Part shown: one piece after another, positions 57,831 through 64,000 of the stretch
Layout of the letters: each line of letters opens with the position of its first letter
Position numbering within the stretch: position 1 is the first letter of the stretch
Source of the DNA: Ogataea parapolymorpha DL-1
Lineage: Eukaryota > Ascomycota > Pichiomycetes > Pichiales > Pichiaceae
NCBI RefSeq assembly: GCF_000187245.1
Contig: NC_027860.1
Span: forward strand, 1,240,001-1,304,000
Direction of reading: 5' to 3'
DNA: 64,000 nt
Notes under the pieces: generated by a model
What the model saw: only the letters and a program-made list of their open reading frames with translations
Database searches by the model: none
What the model was told of the DNA's origin: nothing
Program-made: the position numbers and the translations under genes

Positions 57831-59468
57831 TCAATCATCTGGGGACGCATTTCTTTTACGTTCATTCTCATCTTCTACACCACTCTCTTCATTCTCCGGT
57901 AGATTGTTGAGAATTTCTCTCATGTCTTCTGTGAGCGCACCTAGACCAATTGCGGTAAAGTAATTGATGGAAAACCGCAACCTGTCGGCTCCAGAGCTCG
58001 GAAAAAGACCACTGATGTACGGCTGGATATATTCCTCCGAAAGGCGGACTTTCAGCTTCTTCAAGCCCAGTTCTTCCTGCAACTTCACAAACAGAAACTT
58101 GAGAAAAATTCTGCTAGCACTGTTAGTACTCTCCTCTGTTAGTTGCACAATTTGCAATATCTCCCAGCCCATCTTGTCCGAGGCAAACATGTGTCCCCAG
58201 AAGGATCCTATATTTCGTATCAGAGACAGTTCATATTGATGGCAGTTTGTGTAGTTGTCGACGAATACATGGTCAAAAGCCTTAGTCCAATTGCGATTCA
58301 CAGAGATGAGCTTTTCGCCAACCAGGGCATAATACTTAGAGTATGTTTTCTCCTGAGCACAACATTTCACTATCATGTCCACTAGCATTTGCTCCTTTCG
58401 TTCAGGATCAACGGGTTGCAGCTTTAGCAATTTATGGACAGCTTCTTCATGGTTGATACTGGACATCATTGTCAAGTAAACGGTTTTCTGGAAGTTGGTG
58501 AGTGCCGACTCTGTAAGGTCTCGGATCTGCTCTTTGGCCACATCGTCTGCTTCGTCGTCTTCACTTTCCTCATCGCCTTCATCATATGAGCTATCGTCCT
58601 CAAATCCTAAGATTTGCTTTCGTAATTCATCATAAGCCTGTTCGTGTTTCTCATATTCCTGATCGAATTGAAAAGTATTTAGTATTTCACGCGCTTTCAG
58701 TTTATCGTCAAGATTGAGCGTATGCGTCACCTTATCCTCGTCTTCAACCAGATCAAGCTCCTCCACGATAACAGGAGCTCCATCGTAATTGTTTTTCCTC
58801 TGTTTAAAGGCCTCCTGTATGAGCAATTGTATTCTCTTGGAAACCAAATCCTCGGTTAGAATGGTACCCAAACGCTCAAAAACGGCATTAAGTGCAACGG
58901 AAGAGTTCTCTGATAGAAATTGCCCGCAATTTTGCAGCAGAGCACAAGCAATTTCCACCGTAGTATCAGTCGGATGCTCTAATAATAAAAATAAAAGCTG
59001 CAACGCAACGATATCATGACAAACCTGATAATTGACTAGTTGAGACAAAAAAATCACAGACGCCTTCGAAGTCTCTCGGTCGTCATTTTTGTAGGCCTTT
59101 CTGAACTGCAAAATCAACCTCGTGACTAGAAGCTCTCCCAGTTCTGGTATTTTTGAATTTAGCACACAAATCAGAGCAGCGTAGACAGTCGTGTAGGCCT
59201 GCGACAAGACCTGGGATTTCATTAAACATCGTACAAGCCAACCCTTGCCTCGGATGAGGTTGAGTTTGAAAAGATCCAATACCACTTCCTTGATGTTCTC
59301 TGTGTTCACTTTATTAATTTCTCCGTTTATCTGTTTTTTGAGTTTTTCCCATTGCAATCTTTGGTACTCTTCGGATGCGTACGACACATCGGACTCCTCC
59401 AGCAAGGCTTTCAGCTTTGCCGGCGGCACATATTTCTTTGAATCTAGAACTTCTCGTATCGAGGTCAT
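57831..59468 (-). CDS. CWC22: Spliceosome factor CWC22 (MIF4G/MA3)
   Basis: Cwc22 joins the activated spliceosome and is needed for Prp2 action before the first step of splicing. The 545-residue protein has an MIF4G helical domain (about 10-215; EEYQRLQWEKLKKQINGEINK, LNLIRGKGWLVRCLMKSQ). A linker with an acidic run (DEGDEESEDDEADD) follows. Then comes an MA3 domain (about 315-425, LTNFQKTVYLTMMSSINHEEAVHKLL). The C-terminal block includes SRIFLKFLFVKLQEELGL and FTAIGLGALTEDMRE. The short Arg/Asp-rich tail is likely disordered. The ATG at 59468 is only 37 bp from the ATG of the divergent CAB4 gene. Confidence 0.92.
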   Translation of the reverse strand: MTSIREVLDSKKYVPPAKLKALLEESDVSYASEEYQRLQWEKLKKQINGEINKVNTENIKEVVLDLFKLNLIRGKGWLVRCLMKSQVLSQAYTTVYAALICVLNSKIPELGELLVTRLILQFRKAYKNDDRETSKASVIFLSQLVNYQVCHDIVALQLLFLLLEHPTDTTVEIACALLQNCGQFLSENSSVALNAVFERLGTILTEDLVSKRIQLLIQEAFKQRKNNYDGAPVIVEELDLVEDEDKVTHTLNLDDKLKAREILNTFQFDQEYEKHEQAYDELRKQILGFEDDSSYDEGDEESEDDEADDVAKEQIRDLTESALTNFQKTVYLTMMSSINHEEAVHKLLKLQPVDPERKEQMLVDMIVKCCAQEKTYSKYYALVGEKLISVNRNWTKAFDHVFVDNYTNCHQYELSLIRNIGSFWGHMFASDKMGWEILQIVQLTEESTNSASRIFLKFLFVKLQEELGLKKLKVRLSEEYIQPYISGLFPSSGADRLRFSINYFTAIGLGALTEDMREILNNLPENEESGVEDENERKRNASPDD

Positions 59469-59505
59469 ATTTTATTTGGGCCGAGTATTTTTTTAAACAA
59501 TTATA

Positions 59506-60345
59506 ATGAATATTATTGTTTTATTACCGGAAGGTGAAGTGCTGGAAAAGATACTTTATGTGGCCTTAAAGCGTTGCCAGGGCAGATTGTTTGCTCTATT
59601 GGAACAAAAACCGGCAACTTTGAATCAATTGAATGAATACATGCCAAAAATATACGAAATTGCTTATCGCTATAATGAGGATTTGGATGTAAACGTTGTG
59701 TATCAGGATCCTCATATTCCAGGCTGTACCTTGATAAAGCATAGCTCATCGGTCAGAAACCTGGATTACCCAACTATCACTGTCCTTGATTCTGACTTGG
59801 ATCTTGTGGAACCGCATATCTCCACAAACTCTGCTATTTCCACCACGGTGAATTCATCCTATCAGCAATATCAGGTTTCAGCTGTAGGAGGCACTTTTGA
59901 TCATTTACACAGTGGACATAAAATGCTCTTGACCGCCTCTGTGTTTGTCACTGCAAGACTACTTATAATAGGAGTGACTGGTCCGGAACTGTTGAAAAAC
60001 AAGAAATATGCTGAATGCTTGGAGAGCTACGAGACGAGGGTGAAAAAAGTTGAAGCATTTATCAAGTTGATCGACCCCAATTTGCAGATCGAAATTCATC
60101 AAATCAACGATATATGTGGACCTACTGCGAGCGTTAAAGATATAGATGCGCTCGTTTTAAGCTCGGAAAGTGTGAAAGGTGGTCAATACATCAATAAGGT
60201 CAGGATGGAAAAAGGCTTCCCAGAGTTAGAGGTGGTGCAAATAGCAACTTTAGGAGGTGACGAGGCCGATGGATTTCAAAACAAATTGAGTAGCACTCAG
60301 CTCCGAAAGATGGATTATGAACGACGCCAGGTTTCTCAGCATTAA
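59506..60345 (+). CDS. CAB4: Phosphopantetheine adenylyltransferase CAB4
   Basis: Cab4 makes dephospho-CoA from 4'-phosphopantetheine and ATP, the fourth step of CoA synthesis. The 279-residue protein has a poorly conserved N-terminal region and then the nucleotidyltransferase fold. This starts at AVGGTFDHLHSGHKMLL (about 125-141), with the phosphate-binding HxGH-type motif. It continues through YETRVKKVEAFIKLIDP and ALVLSSESVKGG. The second signature, LSSTQLRKMDYE (about 262-273), matches the ISSTxLR motif. There is no dephospho-CoA kinase domain, as in yeasts, where that is the separate Cab5. Convergent with UBP15 (26 bp). Confidence 0.92.
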   Translation: MNIIVLLPEGEVLEKILYVALKRCQGRLFALLEQKPATLNQLNEYMPKIYEIAYRYNEDLDVNVVYQDPHIPGCTLIKHSSSVRNLDYPTITVLDSDLDLVEPHISTNSAISTTVNSSYQQYQVSAVGGTFDHLHSGHKMLLTASVFVTARLLIIGVTGPELLKNKKYAECLESYETRVKKVEAFIKLIDPNLQIEIHQINDICGPTASVKDIDALVLSSESVKGGQYINKVRMEKGFPELEVVQIATLGGDEADGFQNKLSSTQLRKMDYERRQVSQH

Positions 60346-60371
60346 CAAATACAAGCGCAATAATAACATAT

Positions 60372-63300
60372 TTATTCCCTAATAAAAATAGATGGCTCGA
60401 ACACGGACCCTTTTCGGACAGAGCGATCGGGGTGGTCAACACAAATCTGAATGTCTGCAGAATTTAAAACGTCAAAGAGAACTATGGAATCCGTGTCCTC
60501 AGAATCCAAATACTCCACATCTTTGAAGTCCGTAATTCCGAACCTAACACTGTTGAACTCTTTGTCGCTCAATCCAAGTAGCTTGTGCAACCTCGACTTT
60601 GTTTTCGATAAAGGCTCGTCTTTGATCAAATCAAAAATGAATGGAAGGCCGTGAGGGCTAGTGACCTTACCGAAAAACTGAAAGCCTGTCACTAGTTTCG
60701 AAGTTTTGGAACCATGCTCCAACACTTGCTTGAAGTTAGGGAAGTTTCCAATCACTAAATGATCGAATGAGTCAATTGTTGTTTCTGTCGGGTAGACACT
60801 TAAACGAACGTGGCGGTCAGGTGCCCAACAAACAATGTTTTGACGCTCCTGAGGCTTGATGTTAACCTTCGTTTGCAACCTATCAATTAGGTCATCTATA
60901 GTGCTTGATCTCGGAAGGAAAAACTCATGTTTTTGCTCCCGGCAAATACCTTGGCCAACCCATGAAACGTGACAAAGTTTCATCTCTTCAAACTCTGCAA
61001 GAGTAACATTCAGAACTTCGTACTGGATCTCTAGCGTTTGGGATTTTGGAATCTTGTCGATAAGCCTTCTAAAAACTGTATCTCTCTTCAACGGAATGCG
61101 CTGATTGGAGTGACCCAAGATGAACAGTCTCAAATAGTCAGGATCAACTCTGATGTGAGCACCAATCTTCTCTGCCAGAGCCTGGTAGTTCGACATAGTC
61201 GAAAACCACAGCTCAAAGTCCTTATTTAAAGACGACTTCGAGGAGTCTGATCTAGATTTCGTATCAATAGGGTCAACGTCTTCTGCAATCTTGACGTACT
61301 CTTCTTCATCCTCGTCAACCTTGACTAGTGGAGAAATCTTGAAATGACATCTATTTGCCATAAAGTCGTAGATGTCCTCAACAGTCTTCAGCTCCCGATC
61401 AGGGTTTGGATTCACTTCCGAGTCAGCCTTGGTGAAACAAATGATATCACCATTTCCCAGCTCAGACTTGTAAAAGCTCTTCGAAGGATTGAGCCATTGA
61501 ATCTGGTTAGGTCCGAATTCCTCATAAAATCTTAGTGGGGTCGAAATATCAAATCCCATCAAATTGTTCAAAAGCTCCGTTAGGTATTCAACTTGGTTTT
61601 CCGCTGGAACAATTGTATGGGTAATTCCTTTAACAGATTGCTTGTCTTGGTCGAAATATTTGATAAACAACATGATCTTGTCTGAAGCATCAGACACGGA
61701 CTCAAATTTGGGGAGACTAAATTCTGAGCTGACTAGTTCCACCGCTTTTTCGAATTTAACATCAAAAGGTTCCAAGCTGAAGAATGAGGCAGGAATCTTC
61801 TGTTTATTGTTAAGCTCAAATATACCATTTGAAACGAATTTCAGTTCTCTTGACGACTCCTCCAAAAATAAAATCAGCTGTGAACTCTGCGCTGTTCTTC
61901 TTCTCTTCGACATTAGAGATTCATTGTATTTGACAACCTGGTTCACAGTGATGTCTTTGTTTTTAGGATCATCGAAATGGCGCGGAATTGGCATGTATGG
62001 ACGATATGCAAAGTTATGGCGGTTTACAATGCTCCAAAACCTGAACTGCTTGGTTTTTTCCACATTGTAGCCAAGCTTTTGGGCCACCAGATCGTAAACT
62101 TTTGAGAAAGGCTCTGACTTTAGCACACGGAATTTCAAAGAAAAAGATTCAGGCTCAAACAGGTCTGGTGAGAAATTGAGTCTATCTTCTTCGTTTGGAC
62201 CAAGGTCAAAGCCTTGATATTTCAAAAAGCCTTTATTCGTGTACACCTTAATGTTTGCGTAAAGGTGCATTTCTTCTTGCTCTTTGCGTAGCCTCTCGTA
62301 CTCCTCCTGCTCGTATTTGATTTGCTTGGAAATGTGAGACGGAACGTCAGCATCTGTAACCTCACTTAAAACTTCTTCAAACTTTGTCTTGCGAATGTAG
62401 ACAAGCATATAGGCTGAAGTGTGCCTCTTGAGGTGATACTCCTGCTGTTGCTCTCTGGTAAGTTTTCTAGGGTCGATAGTCAGGCTATCTGCACCAAAAT
62501 TACCTTCGAAGACTTCGTATGGAGTCACTCTCCACACCTTATCATCCTCGAATCTAAACCACTCATCTTTAGGTGTTGGCTTAATCATTGCATAGTAATG
62601 ACCCACAGAAACATCACCCTGATGCACCAAAACTCCTTGCAATTTGTATTCCCAGTCTTCGTCATAGTTTGGTGCGTCTTTGTCCAAGTAAGGTTTGAGA
62701 TCGATTGAGTCAAAAAACTCGTACTTGTCATTTATCTTGACCAGCTGATCGTACTCAAAATCATACTCAAAACGCTTGAGCTGTAGATGCAACACCGGTG
62801 GGAAGCTTTCGAACACAACACCTTTCTCAGCATCCTGTAAACCATATCCGGAGGCATCGTATTTATTGTCTCCATTAAGAAGCTCCAGCTCAATGTAATT
62901 CTCAAATGACTCTCTTATGTTTTTCAGATTCTTCACATTCAGCTGTATGTCCCAGAAATCTTCAATACGACTACTTTCGTAATCAACGTTGATGCAGCGG
63001 ATGAAACTTTTCATTTTGCCCACGAAAATATCATTCAAGCACCCTTCAATTTCGGTATTCTTCATCTTGGACTCCAGTCTATCCATCAGAATACGGTTCA
63101 ATTCCTGGACATCATGCTGAGTAAAAGCGTCCGCGCTATTCCAACCAAAAGAATGAGTGAGCTCGAGCGTGTCAATAGGCTTATCTGATGTCTGTAGACT
63201 GTAAAATATTCTCTGAAGCGACAATGACACACTCTTGGGCTGTTCAAGGTATTGCTGGAAAGAGTTGTATCCGAAACTGATCTCGTCTTGCGTTGGGATT

Positions 63301-64000
63301 TGGTAGACCTTCTTCCTAAACACTTTAGTGAAAAAGTAAGACTGCAGTAAAGAATTCAAATAACAGGTTGCACCCTGGTTTGTAATTCCCACATAGCCGG
63401 TCTCTTTCTTGGAATCATAATCGAGAAAGTCGTGCCACAAGACTCCGGTATGATCTTTGATGACTCTGACATACGCTGTGATATTGAGGCTGCTTGCCTT
63501 CAACATCTTCACGTCTGATGCCTGTCTGTTGTTTAGAAGACCAACAAAACCCCAGTCTGTGATCCTGGGGTTGAAGCGATAAAATGAGTTATTAACTTTG
63601 TGAACTGAAGGTTCTGAAGGAAGCCAGGCATCAATGGCAAACTGGACACAGCAATGCCAATTCTCGCCCTCCTTGGCCTTCAAGGGATGCGCTTCCAGAT
63701 ACACAGAGTAGGCGGAAGTGTTCTTTCTGGTTGGCGGCATGAGCAGAAGGTTGAATTCAAAGTCCTCTCCAACTTTGAATCTTGGGCCAGCGTATTTCTC
63801 GTCTTTGAGCTCTGTGATTCCAGAAATCTCCCACGTATTAGCCCCTTCCGCTTCAATCTCATAGCATCGTGGAGGCTCGTCGAGATATTGCTGGAAAACG
63901 TTTTGGTTGCCCGTGGAAATTTGTGATCTGGTGCCAGCGGTTTCCTGTGCCGGGTGCGGTTGAGAAGTGGGCGACCTTTCATCATCTGTGATGAAGTCGG
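60372..64000 (-). CDS. UBP15: Ubiquitin-specific protease UBP15 (USP7 family), N-terminus cut by right edge
   Basis: Ubp15 removes ubiquitin from cell-cycle and peroxisomal substrates. The frame is open from the stop at 60372 to the window edge, so at least 1208 residues are present and the true start lies outside. An internal ATG at 63740 is not the start, because the upstream frame encodes the MATH domain (EGANTWEISGITELKDEKY, AGPRFKVGEDFEFNLLL). The catalytic core follows: GITNQGATCYLNSLLQS with the nucleophile Cys (near 63365), SFGWNSADAFTQHDVQELNR, and the His box GHYYAMIK (near 62605). The long C-terminal part matches the ubiquitin-like repeats of USP7. MATH plus USP order identifies it. 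Confidence 0.92.
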   Translation of the reverse strand, partial: DFITDDERSPTSQPHPAQETAGTRSQISTGNQNVFQQYLDEPPRCYEIEAEGANTWEISGITELKDEKYAGPRFKVGEDFEFNLLLMPPTRKNTSAYSVYLEAHPLKAKEGENWHCCVQFAIDAWLPSEPSVHKVNNSFYRFNPRITDWGFVGLLNNRQASDVKMLKASSLNITAYVRVIKDHTGVLWHDFLDYDSKKETGYVGITNQGATCYLNSLLQSYFFTKVFRKKVYQIPTQDEISFGYNSFQQYLEQPKSVSLSLQRIFYSLQTSDKPIDTLELTHSFGWNSADAFTQHDVQELNRILMDRLESKMKNTEIEGCLNDIFVGKMKSFIRCINVDYESSRIEDFWDIQLNVKNLKNIRESFENYIELELLNGDNKYDASGYGLQDAEKGVVFESFPPVLHLQLKRFEYDFEYDQLVKINDKYEFFDSIDLKPYLDKDAPNYDEDWEYKLQGVLVHQGDVSVGHYYAMIKPTPKDEWFRFEDDKVWRVTPYEVFEGNFGADSLTIDPRKLTREQQQEYHLKRHTSAYMLVYIRKTKFEEVLSEVTDADVPSHISKQIKYEQEEYERLRKEQEEMHLYANIKVYTNKGFLKYQGFDLGPNEEDRLNFSPDLFEPESFSLKFRVLKSEPFSKVYDLVAQKLGYNVEKTKQFRFWSIVNRHNFAYRPYMPIPRHFDDPKNKDITVNQVVKYNESLMSKRRRTAQSSQLILFLEESSRELKFVSNGIFELNNKQKIPASFFSLEPFDVKFEKAVELVSSEFSLPKFESVSDASDKIMLFIKYFDQDKQSVKGITHTIVPAENQVEYLTELLNNLMGFDISTPLRFYEEFGPNQIQWLNPSKSFYKSELGNGDIICFTKADSEVNPNPDRELKTVEDIYDFMANRCHFKISPLVKVDEDEEEYVKIAEDVDPIDTKSRSDSSKSSLNKDFELWFSTMSNYQALAEKIGAHIRVDPDYLRLFILGHSNQRIPLKRDTVFRRLIDKIPKSQTLEIQYEVLNVTLAEFEEMKLCHVSWVGQGICREQKHEFFLPRSSTIDDLIDRLQTKVNIKPQERQNIVCWAPDRHVRLSVYPTETTIDSFDHLVIGNFPNFKQVLEHGSKTSKLVTGFQFFGKVTSPHGLPFIFDLIKDEPLSKTKSRLHKLLGLSDKEFNSVRFGITDFKDVEYLDSEDTDSIVLFDVLNSADIQICVDHPDRSVRKGSVFEPSIFIRE

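Noticed and set aside
63680..63985. 101-codon minus-strand ORF in another frame at the right edge
   Set aside because: It overlaps the open UBP15 frame, which encodes a convincing MATH domain here.

Overview
This window is a gene-dense piece of a budding-yeast (Saccharomycotina) chromosome. Nearly every long reading frame is a recognisable single-copy yeast gene. Introns are few, with yeast-type signals (GTGAGT/GTAAGT, CTAAC branch points, AG). CTG codons fall on invariant leucines of the septin CDC3 (33753-33755 and 34134-34136), which argues against the CUG-Ser and CUG-Ala clades. The mix of genes suggests a Pichiaceae-like yeast (Ogataea/Brettanomyces type), but that placement is inference. 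By my hand count only about 5 kb of the 64 kb is intergenic. I see no transposon, CRISPR array, rRNA or plasmid origin.

Layout, left to right: the N-terminus of an acidic protein cut by the left edge; a 64-residue membrane protein; MRPL20; a NECAP-like endocytic protein; SIF2; TAM41; CHZ1; YPT31; SPT16; MEC1; CKS1; HSL7; PIK1; TAF2; NVJ2; tRNA-Lys(CUU); HIF1; CDC3; an XDJ1-type DnaJ; securin PDS1; a GEP5-like protein; APC4; histone H1 (HHO1); a PES4/MIP6-type RRM protein; NFU1; ERS1; MED16; a globin-domain protein; a coiled-coil protein; BNI4; SEC1; PDR16; CWC22; CAB4; and UBP15, cut by the right edge.

Several groups act together. Chromatin and transcription: SPT16, CHZ1, HIF1, HHO1, SIF2, TAF2, MED16. 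Cell cycle and bud neck: MEC1, CKS1, HSL7, PDS1, APC4, CDC3, BNI4. Membrane traffic and lipids: YPT31, PIK1, SEC1, NVJ2, PDR16, TAM41. Many of the cell-cycle and chromatin genes have an MCB (ACGCGT) or SCB-like site close to the start codon. Orientation alternates strongly, giving a dozen convergent pairs with 2-81 bp between stop codons and several very short divergent promoters.

No obviously new multi-gene system stands out. The most unusual things are: spliceosomal introns of only 34, 36, 37 and 40 nt; a globin-domain protein ending in a CaaX prenylation box (CIIM); an NVJ2 with a duplicated membrane segment; a securin with a KEN box but no RxxL destruction box; and tightly placed upstream ORFs in front of MED16 and MEC1. 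Start codons were set to ATG by eye; upstream in-frame extensions that begin only with TTG or GTG were discarded.
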